NCBI RefSeq assembly: GCF_004664715.2
Contig: NC_051066.1
Span: 80,578,735-80,642,734 of the forward strand
Reading direction: 5' to 3'
Source of the DNA: Peromyscus leucopus
Taxonomy: Eukaryota; Chordata; Mammalia; Rodentia; Cricetidae
DNA length: 64,000 nucleotides
The position numbers and the translations under genes are program-made. Under the pieces are notes generated by a model. It did no database searches and was not told where the DNA came from. It worked only from the letters and a program-made list of their open reading frames with translations. Below are positions 54,096 through 63,884 of this stretch, in pieces (positions within the stretch are counted from its first letter, which is position 1; each line of letters opens with the position of its first letter).

Positions 54096-54878
54096 TAATT
54101 AGGGGGGTTGTTGCAGACAACAGAAAAATCTGTAAAGAACTAGATGTGCTAGAGGATGCCGGGGAACTTATTACAGAATTCCCAACAATGTCAGCACAGT
54201 ATACTATGCATCCAGAAAACAGTTTTCCCACCACAGTGCAGTATCATCCTAGAAGCATGCCCATTCCGGCACCCTCTGTCACTGGCAACTATGGTTCCCG
54301 AAACTGAATACCAGGTAAGCTGCAGTCATCCCACAGCAATGAAGAGCCCCTCCCTCCTGCCTTGTGCCTCTCACGTGCCTCATAAAGCCTTTGATGGCTC
54401 TGCCTTTTTATCCTCGACAGCCTCTACAGTAGGAAAGGGTGCTGGGGTGTGGTTGTGAGACCGGAGAGATGAGGTTTTAGTGGTGGCTTTGCAGATACTT
54501 TGCAGGTGACTAAGTGAGAAACCTGAGGGTAAATAGGCGTTCACCCAAAGGGTAAAACATAGAAACTGCTGAGGGAGGGGAGGGCTGGAGACAAGGCGCT
54601 GGCATGTGAAGGAACAAGGCCGGGGGTGATAGGGAGAGGGGCCTGTAGCATGCTTCCCTGCCCTGGGGAACCTGCTGATGGTGTTCACAGAGAAAGAAGA
54701 CAGACAGAGGCAGACAAGCCTGGAAAGGAAGCTCCGGCCAAGCTGGGTAGGCTCTCCTGGGCCCTAGAAGCTTGACCACACCCTGTCTGAAGAAGGTCCA
54801 GGTGGTTTGTTCCATCTGACCAACCAGATCTACATACTGGGAACTGGGGCTGTCCTAAATGCTGACTTTTAATCCTGG
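54096..54878. other. Unique sequence, nothing recognised
   Basis: No repeat or exon identified. Frames on both strands overlap without domains. Confidence 0.4.
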
Positions 54879-54879
54879 C

Positions 54880-55225
54880 CTTGTTCAAGCTGCTGTGACC
54901 AAAATACCATAAACTGGGTAATTATAATCCGTAAAGGTTGCTTCTTGCAGTTCTCAAAGCTGAAATATTCGAGAACAAGTTGTCAGTGAATTGGAGGTCT
55001 GGTGGAGGACTTATCTTCTCATAGATGGCACCCCACTCTGTCCCCTATGGTGGAAGTGGGAAGGCAGCTCTCTTTTAAATAAGCTAATATCATTCACTAG
55101 GGCTCCACCCTCATGGTTTATTCCCCTCCCAAAAGCCCTACCTCCTAATGCCTTGAAGCAAAGCAGGGATTAGCTTTCAACACGAGAATTTGGGGGAATG
55201 AAAACACTTAGACAGTGCCGGGTCC
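54880..55225 (-). mobile_element. Ancient eutherian repeat (L1M 3'-end type)
   Basis: 'CAAGCTGCTGTGACCAAAAT', 'ACCATAAACTGGGTAATTAT', 'GGGCTCCACCCTCATGGTTT' and 'CCTACCTCCTAATGCC'. Same family as 10418-10692, opposite orientation. Strand is assigned relative to that copy. Confidence 0.7.
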
Positions 55226-55377
55226 TAACTACACTGTCCCCCTGGACCATAAACAACGTATCTTCCAACAGTGTTGGTGAGTCCACAAACAAAGAAGTAT
55301 TTCCTTAATCACTTTAGCGTATTTTATTATGTTTTTCAATATTCTAAAATATAAAACATGATCAAGAGGACTTTGCT

Positions 55378-55546
55378 GAGACCAGTCCATAGTGGCACAC
55401 ACCTTTAATCCCAGCACTCAGGGGGCAGAGGCAGCTAATCTCTGTGAGTCCAAAGCTAGCCTGCTCTACATAGTGAGTTCCACGCCAGCCAGTGTTACAG
55501 TGAGACCCTGTCTCAAAATAGAAAGAATCAAGTAAAATAAAAATAA
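55378..55546 (+). mobile_element. B1 SINE
   Basis: 'GGCACACACCTTTAATCCCA', 'CTACATAGTGAGTTCCACGC', 'GAGACCCTGTCTCAAAATAG'. The near-duplication AAGAGGACTTTGCT / AAGAGGACTTTTCT flanks it. Confidence 0.92.
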
Positions 55547-55661
55547 AAGAGGACTTTTCTGTTGATCCCCCAAATTCAACAGTGCTGCCTCTAGTCAGGC
55601 CACGATATCCAGTAGAAAAGAGGACTCTGGCTCCCCAAAGCACATCCTTACATCTTTTAAT

Positions 55662-55800
55662 TTTGTTTTTTAAAACAGGGTCTTGTGGAGCCTAGGCTAA
55701 CCTTGAACCTGTGATGTAGCCACGGTGACCTTTATACCCCTGATCTTCCTATCTCCACCTCCCAAGTCTAGAACTACAGAGATGAGTTACCAAGTCCTAT
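55662..55800 (-). mobile_element. B1 SINE, antisense, diverged
   Basis: 'TTTTTTAAAACAGGGTCTTG', 'TAGGCTAACCTTGAACCTGT', 'CCACCTCCCAAGTCTAGAAC'. Confidence 0.75.
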
Positions 55801-56246
55801 TTATAGTACTATTAATTGTTTGATAGACAATTTGGGAGATGTCATCTTGGTGACAGTATTTCAACTTCTCTGAGAACAATGTTCTCTCCTCTTACCAGGA
55901 CCTCTGACCCAAGCTGGACCTGACCTAAGCTGAACAAGTTGGAGTCTGTCCCCTCGTAATTTAGAATTCCTTCATCCTTCCCTTCAGCAAAGGTGTACTG
56001 ACAGCTGCCTTCAGGCATAGTTGTAGGAGCGAGGATTCGGTGGGCACAGTCTTTCTCCCAACCCACTGCCTCATTCTGGATTCTGGTGGACATCCATGCT
56101 TCCTTATCTACTACCTCTCTCTGCTTCTGCTGAGCTAAGTGGTGTCCATTCCTGCTACAAAACAATTCTTTCTAAGGCAAGTATACATGGTCATTCATGA
56201 TAGAAAAATGCCTTGTTATCTTTCTTTGGACTTGAAAAGCTATTAC
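55801..56246. other. Unique sequence, nothing recognised
   Basis: No repeat or exon identified. Confidence 0.4.
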
Positions 56247-56247
56247 C

Positions 56248-56490
56248 TGGAGCAAAGAGATGGCTCATCCATTAAGAGCACTGGCTGCTCTTGCAGAGGA
56301 CCCAGGTTTGGTTCCCAGCACCCACCTTGTGGTTCACAACCATCTAAAACTCCAGTTCTAGGGGATCTGATGGCCTCTTCTGCCTTCCTGAGTACCAGGC
56401 ACTCATGTGGTACACATATGTGCATTCAGTGGTACACATATGTGCATTCAGGCAAACACACATACACAGAAAATAAAAATATTTTTTGAA
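56248..56490 (+). mobile_element. B2 SINE with internal 22-bp duplication
   Basis: 'CTGGAGCAAAGAGATGGCTC', 'GCAGAGGACCCAGGTTTGGT', 'CCACCTTGTGGTTCACAACC'. A perfect 22-bp tandem duplication begins GTGGTACACATATG at 56407 and 56429. Flanks share a GAAAGCTATT-type duplication. Confidence 0.94.
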
Positions 56491-56577
56491 AGCTATTTCC
56501 CCCAGAAAAGTACCTGAGAAATCTCTCCAAAGTTTTAGCTAGGTAAATTTTCACTGACTGGAAGAAATGTTTATTTT

Positions 56578-56747
56578 ATTTAATTAATTTATTTATTTAA
56601 GTTTTTCCAAGACAGGGTTTCTCTGTGTAACAGTCCTGGCTGACCTGGAAATTGCTTTGTAGACCAGGCTGGCCTTGAACTCACAGAAATCTGCCTGCTT
56701 CTGCCTCTCGAGTGTTGGGATTCAAGGCGAGCACCACCACCTAGCAC
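56578..56747 (-). mobile_element. B1 SINE, antisense
   Basis: ATTTATTTATTT tail, 'AAGACAGGGTTTCTCTGTGT', 'GTAGACCAGGCTGGCCTTGA', 'GGATTCAAGGCGAGCACCAC'. The perfect 12-bp duplication AATGTTTATTTT is at 56566-56577 and 56748-56759. Confidence 0.96.
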
Positions 56748-56929
56748 AATGTTTATTTTCAAAGTTTAATCTGTATCATTCATGTTATGAAAGCATGAAG
56801 AACACCAAAGAGTAGTGTACCAATGCTTTCTGCTGACTCCAGATGACAAACCAACATTTCAGCTTTTCATCTTACTAATTACATGATACCCTTTACTCAG
56901 TACACATTTGTGTACGTTTGTGTATAGAC

Positions 56930-56995
56930 ACACACACACACACACACACACACAAATGCGTGCACACGCGTGTGCGCGCGCACACGCACACAGCA
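56930..56995 (+). repeat. (CA)n-(CG) alternating purine-pyrimidine tract
   Basis: CA units to 56955, then GCGTGCACACGCGTGTGCGC and CGCACACGCACACA. Confidence 0.95.
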
Positions 56996-57091
56996 AGAGA
57001 GAGAGCCTTTACTAGACATCTCATATAACAGAAAATTTGAGCAATTGAAGCATAAAACTTACAAGACAAACCTGAGTTTAATTAGCCTGTC

Positions 57092-57235
57092 CTAAGTCAG
57101 ACACAGAGGCTCATAGCTGTAATTCTAGTACTTGGAAGAAGGAGACAAGAGGATCAGGAGTTCAAAGTCATCTTTAGCTACATGAGTTCTAGGGTACCCT
57201 GGCCTACATGAGACCCTGCATTTAAAAGACAACAA
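57092..57235 (+). mobile_element. B1 SINE, diverged
   Basis: 'GCTGTAATTCTAGTACTTGG', 'AGGATCAGGAGTTCAAAGTC', 'CATGAGACCCTGCATTTAAA'. Confidence 0.75.
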
Positions 57236-57580
57236 AAACGGTGTGTCCCTTGGTGATCTTGGCAAATTCTAAATTTGTAAGCAGGAACACTGCATACAAT
57301 TATTGTGAGAAAGTGAGAACAGTGTCTTGTAGATATTTTCTCAAAATGAGATATGGCATTGCATCTTGGAAGAAAGCACATTAAAATCTAGGACATAAAC
57401 AACTCAGAAGCTTCAGGAAGTCCCTGAAACTGACCTCTCTGTCCCCAAGCCTATGTACTGCCAGACTCTTTGTCTCTCACTGAACCTGCAGGTCACTGAT
57501 CGGGTAGACTGGATGGCCAGTGACGCCCAAAGGACCTGCCCAGCACTGAGATAATACAGGTACACCATAGCTGAGGCTAC
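57236..57580. other. Unique sequence, nothing recognised
   Basis: No repeat or exon identified. Confidence 0.4.
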
Positions 57581-57581
57581 C

Positions 57582-57655
57582 TTTTTTATTTTTCACAGGG
57601 GTGCCGGGAATCAAGCTCAGGTTGTCATGCTTGCACAGCAAGTTTTGTGTAACTG
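57582..57655 (-). mobile_element. B4/ID head fragment, antisense
   Basis: TTTTTTATTTTTCACAGGGG then 'AATCAAGCTCAGGTTGTCAT' and 'GCTTGCACAGCAAG'. Confidence 0.5.
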
Positions 57656-57721
57656 ACATAAAAATGACCACTAACTTAGTGGCTTACAGGAAAAGATAAT
57701 TAATCTCATAGTTCTGAAGTC

Positions 57722-57727
57722 TAGATG
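57722..57727 (+). repeat. 6-bp target duplication of the solo LTR
   Basis: TAGATG at 57722-57727 and perfectly again at 58219-58224. Confidence 0.9.
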
Positions 57728-58218
57728 TGTGGTGGTATTGTGTTCCCCAAAATATTGTGTACCCTAATAAACTTATCTGGGGTCAGAGAACAGAAAAGCC
57801 ACTAGATACATAGGATAGGCAGTGGTAACACACGCCTTTAACCCTAGCATTCCAGAGGCAGAAATCCATCTGTTCAAGGATACAGCCAAGCATGGTGACT
57901 CTCGCTTTTAATCCCAGAAAGCGAACCTTTAATCCCCGGGAGTGATGGTAGAAAGCAGAAAGGTATATAAGGCGTGAGGATCAGAAACTAGAAGCATTTG
58001 GCTGGTTAAGCTTTTAGGTTTTGAGCAGCACAGTTCAGCTGAGAGCCATTTGGATATGAGGACACAGAGGCTTCCAGTCTGAGGAAACAAGATCAGCTGA
58101 GAAGTTGGCCAGGTGAGGTTAGCTGTGGCTTGTTCTGGTTCTCTGATCTTCCAGTTCACCCCAATACTTGGCTCCAGGTTTGTTTTTATTAATAAGAACT
58201 TTTTAGATTCATGCTTCA
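57728..58218 (+). mobile_element. Solo LTR (ERVK-like), 491 bp
   Basis: Starts TGTGGTGG and ends GCTTCA between perfect 6-bp duplications. Contains a TATATAAGGCG TATA box at about 57963 and B1-like segments ('CACACGCCTTTAACCCTAGC', 'GCTTTTAATCCCAG') in the U3 part. No coding remnant, so it is a recombined solo LTR. Confidence 0.9.
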
Positions 58219-58580
58219 TAGATGCCCAAATCCAATTTCACGGGTCTGAAATTAAAGTGTCAAGCACGCCACATTCACCCTAGAGGCTCTCGGGGAATTC
58301 ACTCTTCACCATTGTCAGCTCTGATGGCTACTGTGTTCCCTGGCTTGTAACTGCACTGTTAAAGTTTCTGTCTCCATGGTCACAGAATCTTCTCTGCATA
58401 GCAAATGTTCCTCCACTTTCCTCTTCTAATGATGGAGATCTGATTGAACTTGAAGCTCCCCAGCATAAGGCCGATAGCTTTCCTCATCTGCAAAGATCCC
58501 TTTTTGCATACAAAGAAACTTTTATAGGTTCCAGGGATTAGAATGTGGGCATTTGGGGGAAAATTGTTATTAGCCTGTCA

Positions 58581-58765
58581 TGTCTACCTTCTGGTCATAT
58601 TGTGAAGGATGAATGACATGTTCCAGTATCTCATAGTGGACGGAACATGGGAAGCATTCTAGATACATCCAGTGTTACCAAGCAGATCTTGTCAAGTGCA
58701 AAGTGACCTTGAAGGAAACTAGTGCAGAGGTAGAGAAGACCTTCACCAGCTGTGTATGAACATTG
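58581..58765. other. Unique sequence, nothing recognised
   Basis: No repeat or exon identified. Confidence 0.35.
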
Positions 58766-58769
58766 AAAC

Positions 58770-59344
58770 TGCTCTATCTTGGAAGACTTAGCATGGCATA
58801 TCAAAAACACCTCTACAGGCTGTAATTCCTTATTCCAGATAAAGAAATTGGAGGATATTGGAAAATGTCTAGAAGTTGATGCCTGTGGTTTCTACTACAC
58901 CACCACTGGTAATGGACTCTCACTGGGGCTCCTCTTGGATTTCCTGTTGTTGTCCTGTGTTATGGAGATCCTGCTGTTTTGGATCTGTAAGTTCGTCCCC
59001 TTCACATGCTCCAACAGTTCATAGATGAGGTGGATGTTGAGGTGGGCCAACTCATAGCCCTGCTTCTGGCCTGGTAGGGTTAGTCACCTTACTAGCTTTC
59101 CCTCATCATCCCTACCAGAGATCTCCAGCACTGCCTCAGCTAGCTCACCCAGAGTGGGAGTGGGATGGGCCATGCTCCTGCTCTCAGGCCCTCAGATCCA
59201 AGTTCCCCTGACTCATATCTCTACTGTTTTGCCCAGGCAAGATGCAGGGCCCTCTCTCCCAATTGCAGTAGGGGGCACACAAGGGAGGACAGGGTGCCCT
59301 TTCCTGCTTTCATACCCTCAGGACTAGCTCACCTGCGACCCCAA
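58770..59344 (-). mobile_element. Composite GC-rich element, copy 2: 3' part
   Basis: The reverse complement matches copy 1 from its GC subrepeats through about 2720-2775: compare 'CTTCACATGCTCCAACAGTT' (58999) with the complement of 2520-2545, and 'GTTCGTCCCCTTCACATG' with 2533-2552. No poly(A) is seen at the 58770 end and no target duplication was found. Considerably diverged from copy 1. Confidence 0.75.
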
Positions 59345-60030
59345 AACAGGGTCAGCTCTAGTGTGCTGCGCCGAGGGGTGCAGGGCCCGTGGTGGCATCT
59401 GGGTCAGAGCTGCTGCCGAAGGCCATGTCTGGGTCTGTGGTCTTGCTGCAGCTAGGGTCTGTGTTGATGTCTTTGGCCCATGTTAGCATGGGGATCATTG
59501 GAATCTTGCTGTGCTGAGCTGGCCCGGCCCTTCACTGGCCTTAGGATGGCTGGTCCTGCCCCTCTCTAGATATTGCAACAGGCAAGCTGGTTCTACCCCT
59601 CAGGGAAAGCTTGCCTTTGCACTCGCAAAAAACGGCCCCACCCCTCACCATAGGCGTGCACCTCACCTGGGAAGCACACTAGAGCTGACCCTGTGGTTGG
59701 GGACACAGGTGAGTTGACCCTGAGGGCATGAGAACAAGAGAGCTCAGTCTGCTCCCCCCCACACACCCCGCCCTGCGTGTACCATGGTGGCATGGGTGAG
59801 GGGAAGATGCCTCCTCTCACCCATTACCACCTGTGGCTGGTGAGAGAGCTGGCCCTGGGGTCATAAGAGTAGGAGAGCTAGCCCTGACCCTCACCAGCTG
59901 CAGCGCATGAGAAAGCAGCCTCTGCTTCCCATCTGAACAGCACACTAGAGCTGAGCCTGTTGTCTGGGAAGCAGTTGAACCCCAGAGAACAGAGCGAACT
60001 GTCCAAGACAAAGCTGAATGAGAATGGGGA
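59345..60030 (+). mobile_element. Composite GC-rich element, copy 2: inverted 5' part
   Basis: Same orientation as copy 1: 'GGGTCTGTGTTGATGTCTTT' (compare 1755), 'GCACACTAGAGCTGACCCTG' (compare 2018) and 'GGTGAGAGAGCTGGCCCTGG'. The opposite orientation to 58770-59344 means an internal inversion at about 59345. Confidence 0.75.
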
Positions 60031-60205
60031 ACCCTAGCCCTTGCTATCCACTGATAAAGCAGGGGTGAGAATAGAGGAAGGTGACCTGGGCAAGGGCAAG
60101 AGGTCTTCTGCACATCTAACCTGGAAAGTCTGTAGGAGGGAGGCAGGAAGTGTGCAATATGGAAAGCCAAAATCCCAACTCAAAACCCTGTTTTCTCTAA
60201 GTGGG
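60031..60205. other. Unique sequence, nothing recognised
   Basis: No repeat or exon identified. Confidence 0.35.
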
Positions 60206-60209
60206 TTAA

Positions 60210-60285
60210 TGGGAGCTGCTGGGAGTGTGGTTCTGTGATAGCAGTACTTACCTAGTCTTTGCAGGGCCCTGATTTCAGAGGAGGG
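60210..60285 (+). mobile_element. ID-like SINE, degraded
   Basis: 'GCTGCTGGGAGTGTGGTTCT', 'CTTACCTAGTCTTTGCAGGG', followed by a purine-rich tail (60280-60315). Confidence 0.5.
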
Positions 60286-60332
60286 GAGGAAGAAGAGGAA
60301 GGAGAAAGCAGGCAGGCAGATAGACAGACTGC

Positions 60333-60640
60333 CTGGATAGGGTGAGGGGTCTGTTAGTAAAGCACTTGCCCAAGCCCGAGGACCTGAGTCTCACCTCCAA
60401 GACCCATATAAAAACTACATGTCATGGCACACATGTGCCATCTCAGTGCTGGAAAGGTGGAGACAGGCAGAGCCCTAGGCTCATTGGCCAGCCTAGGCTA
60501 ACTGATGAGTTCCAGGCCAACTGAGAGACCCTGTCTCAAAAAGAAATACATAAACAAAAAGATAGATGGCCCCTGAAGATGGACACCTGAGGTTGATCTG
60601 TGGCCTCTACATGTATGTATGCACATACATGTAACACACA
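60333..60640 (+). mobile_element. B4 SINE
   Basis: Head 'GTTAGTAAAGCACTTGCCCA', 'GAGGACCTGAGTCTCACCTC', B1-derived 'GTGCCATCTCAGTGCTGG' and 'GAGAGACCCTGTCTCAAAAA', distal CATACATG-rich end. Confidence 0.88.
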
Positions 60641-60790
60641 TAGGTAAAGGAACTTGCCAAACACAAGTCTGATGACCTGAGTTAGATTCCTGGAGCCTTC
60701 CCAGGTAAAGGCGGAAGGAGAGAACGAACTCCTGAAAGTTGTCCTTTGACCTCCACAGGTTCACCACATTGTGTGCCCCACCCCCACCCC
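60641..60790 (+). mobile_element. B2/B3 SINE, truncated
   Basis: 'CTGATGACCTGAGTTAGATT', 'GGAGAGAACGAACTCCTGAA', 'GTTGTCCTTTGACCTCCACA'. Confidence 0.8.
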
Positions 60791-61189
60791 ACTTACCCAC
60801 TCTCTCGTTGGCATGCTGTACTTATTCTAAAAACCTCATGCATGTTATTAGACATATTTGACTCCCGTTCAGTGTGGTCCTTGATTCCTGATTTGCCTGG
60901 GTGTGTTCGGTCTTCAGATTTCTTGAAGAACTACCTTCTCAGGGGAAGAGTTGAATGGTTACATCACAAAGAAATCTCTCACCTGCTCACACACCGGCCT
61001 AGGTGACAGTGTGATTTAGAAAGAGAGACAAGGAAAAGCATCATAAACTTCTTCACTGTATCACATAAAAACAGTGTGAGGAAGAAGGCATGGATGGGAC
61101 ATGGGACAGGCATCAAACCTCAGTTTGCTGTTTGGCTGGCACATAATTTATCTTCCTTCCTCCCCCCGCTTTATTTTTATTTCTTCTTT

Positions 61190-61190
<1 letters not shown>
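60791..61190. other. Unique sequence, nothing recognised
   Basis: No repeat or exon identified. Confidence 0.4.

Positions 61191-61234
<44 letters not shown>
61191..61234 (+). repeat. (TG)n microsatellite
   Basis: About 21 TG units. Confidence 0.95.
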
Positions 61235-61236
<2 letters not shown>

Positions 61237-61369
61237 CTACTATTAAGCTACACCTCTATCCCTGTTGCTGTTACTAACATTAAGCATCATCTAAAATTAC
61301 GCTGTGAGAAATAGTCTTGTTGCGATGTTAGTATTCACATGACAGTCACAAAATACAGACTACAGTAGG

Positions 61370-61735
61370 GCCTAGAGGGGTGGCTCCAGAGATAGGGTGC
61401 TTGCTGCTCAAGCATAAAGACCTGAATTTGAACCCCAGAACTTGTTTCCAAAAAGCCAGGCAAGGTGGCACATGCTTGTAAAGCCAGCTCTGGGGAGTCA
61501 GAGACAGCCAGATCCCTGGGGCTTGCTGGCCAATCAGCCAGCCCGATCAATAAGCCTCAAGCAAATAAGGGACCTTGTCAAAACAAAGTAGACAGCTAGA
61601 GAGGAACAAACAACACTTGGACTGACCTCTGTCATCCACATGCACACACATATGCAAATACACTCAACTACACAGTTATATGCACCCACACACACACTCA
61701 ACTCCCCCCACATATATACATTCATACACACACAA
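61370..61735 (+). mobile_element. B4 SINE
   Basis: Head 'GAGGGGTGGCTCCAGAGATA', 'ACCTGAATTTGAACCCCAGA', B1-derived 'GCCAGGCAAGGTGGCACATG' and a CACA-rich distal part. Confidence 0.88.
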
Positions 61736-61815
61736 AAATTCTTGCTCTGTTATTACTAGCTGGGTAACTCTGAGCAAATTACTTTGCCACACTGTAAAAT
61801 GCCTACAATCCTAGG

Positions 61816-61990
61816 CCCTGGCAGAGTGTTTCACGCCTTTAATCCCAGCATGCAGGAGACAGAGGCAGGTAAAGCTCTGTGAGTTTGAGGCCAGACCCAG
61901 TCTATATAACAAATTTCAAGCCAACCAGAGTTACATGGTGAGACTCTGTCTCAAAAAAAAAAAAAAAAAAATAAAATTAGATTAAAATAA
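61816..61990 (+). mobile_element. B1 SINE
   Basis: 'GTTTCACGCCTTTAATCCCA', 'GCTCTGTGAGTTTGAGGCCA', 'GAGACTCTGTCTCAAAAAAA' with A19 tail. Confidence 0.92.
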
Positions 61991-62027
61991 AAATAAAACA
62001 AACAACACACACAAAGATCAGGATTTT

Positions 62028-62255
62028 GAGGACTGGTGAGTTAACTCAGCAGGTAAGAGCACTTGTTGCTTCTGCAGAGAACTTGGGTTCAGTTCCCAAC
62101 ATCCACATGCTGGCTCACAACCCTCCCTACCTCCCGCCCCAGGGAATCTAATATCTTCTTCTGACTTCCATGGACACCAGGCACACACATGGTACACATA
62201 CATATATACAAGCAAAACACTTGTGCACATACAATATTAAAATCAAATTAAATTG
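62028..62255 (+). mobile_element. B2 SINE
   Basis: 'GGACTGGTGAGTTAACTCAG', 'GAGCACTTGTTGCTTCTGCA', 'CATGCTGGCTCACAACCCTC' and an AT-rich end. Confidence 0.92.
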
Positions 62256-62583
62256 TAAAATACCTACACTAAATAGTAAAACAAGACCTTGATCATATAA
62301 GAAATAATAATGTCTACACTGAAGGGTTGTGAAAAGTATAACGTAAGCTAGCAAATGCCAGGGTTTGCCTTTGATTGATAGCTGCTACTGCCATTATTGC
62401 TGTTATTGAGACTTGATTCTTCTTCTTTTGAAACATCTTCTGAAATGCTGCCCAGTGTAATAATTGAGACAATATCTGAAAATGAACAAGATGTCTTTTG
62501 ACCTCATTTGCAGGCAAATCTGTCCTTTGGTCTGCCATAAGGAACTGCCATATGTTCCTCAGGCCCTATTTTGAGCATGTACC

Positions 62584-62614
<31 letters not shown>

Positions 62615-62745
62615 ACTAAATTTTAGTGTCAAGTCAGTCTTCACTCTTCCTCAACAGAAATCTCTCAGGCACCAGCCCCCTGGAAGCTGACTGTCTTTAA
62701 TCCAAGGGTGATATTTCTGTGCCTGGTTAACTATGCTCTAGCTTT
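62256..62745. other. Unique sequence with a poly(T) run
   Basis: T-run at 62584-62608. Otherwise nothing recognised. Confidence 0.4.
62583..62608 (+). repeat. Poly(T) tract
   Basis: About 25 consecutive T. Confidence 0.95.
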
Positions 62746-62749
62746 CAAC

Positions 62750-63070
62750 ATGAGCCAATTGGCTTTAATCACAGGATGTTATTGAAAAAGATTGGGCAGA
62801 TTATGGGTAGTAAGAGAGATAATTGCCAAGGAGAAACAAGGAAAAAATAAATGAATCTTCCATCTCAGGGAGAAATAAATGGCCTTATTATGGGGTCAGC
62901 TGTGATGATCCTAAAACTCCCTGTCCAGGAGAAAATGCATAATGGTAGTTTGGGAGCTGAAGAATTTGGCAGCGACAAATGCATGGATCAAAACAGCTTT
63001 TAAGGGACAACCTCAGGGGATTGCTTTTCTATAAAAGGAACGGGATGTTTCTCTTTATGCTACTGAAAAT
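62750..63070. promoter_or_regulatory. Candidate conserved non-coding element D
   Basis: Repeat-free AT-rich block with GATAATTGCC, AATAAATGG, GTCAGCTGTGATG and TGCATAATGG words. TTCTATAAAAGG at about 63029 is TATA-like. Conservation and function are inference. Confidence 0.25.
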
Positions 63071-63450
63071 GCAGAATCGGAGCTGACTGCAGACACAGTT
63101 TGCTCATCCATCATTCTTTGAAAAGGACAAGATCGCTGTTATGTTCCGCTATATTAAGACAATAGACTCCCCACCCCCCAAAAAAGTCACCGAGTTTTCT
63201 GAATCCCATTTGTGCAAAGTCTTGGGAAGCAAGGAAAAAAAATGCTTGATGTACAGCCCTAAGTAGAGTATCTATGACACTCCCTCTAAGACTCGAGAAA
63301 TATCACGGGCGGGGGTACAAAGATGGAAGGACCAGAGGATGGGGAGGAGAGCTCTGAACCTCTGTCTTCCGGACATGACATGGCTGTTCATGAACTCACT
63401 GCATCAGTGGCTGCCTGCTACACCAGACCTGGTCATTAACATTACATCAT
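63071..63450. other. Unique sequence, nothing recognised
   Basis: No repeat or exon identified. Confidence 0.4.
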
Positions 63451-63454
63451 TAAC

Positions 63455-63597
63455 ATCGCACCTTGAATCCCAGCACTCATGAGACATCTGGGGGATCTCT
63501 ATGAGCTCTAAGCCAGCCTGGTCTATAGAGTGGGTTCCAGGCCAGCCAGAACTACGTAGTGACACCCTGTCTCAAAATAACAAAGAAATAAGCAAAA
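63455..63597 (+). mobile_element. B1 SINE
   Basis: 'CTTGAATCCCAGCACTCATG', 'CCAGCCTGGTCTATAGAGTG', 'GTGACACCCTGTCTCAAAAT'. Confidence 0.9.
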
Positions 63598-63880
63598 CTT
63601 GTCCAAAATGAGTTTTTCTGGGACAACTCTATAATATTCAATTAAAAAGAAATCTTTCAATCTCAGCTCCATTCTCCTTTCTACCAAATATACTAAAGCC
63701 AGTGGTATAGAGCTGTGCCCCCAATTGACATCTTGAAACCAGCTAGTGATGTGAGTCATTATAGGCCTCAGTTTTAGCAGAGGGCCCAAGGTCCACCTTG
63801 CCTCTTACAGCTAACCACAAATACCCAGTAAGCCATAGTGAAAAAAGACCCATGAATCTTTCCATCTCCACTGATGTTTG
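63598..63880. other. Unique sequence, nothing recognised
   Basis: No repeat or exon identified. Confidence 0.35.
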
Positions 63881-63884
63881 TTTT

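Larger units (their letters stand above)
57660..58580 (+). mobile_element. Ancient eutherian repeat split by a solo LTR
   Basis: 57660-57727 ('AGTGGCTTACAGGAAAAGAT', 'CTCATAGTTCTGAAGTCTAG') and 58219-58580 ('AGAGGCTCTCGGGGAATTCA', 'TCATCTGCAAAGATCCC', 'TTTTATAGGTTCCAGGG') are consecutive parts of an old mammalian L1-type 3' repeat. Confidence 0.6.
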
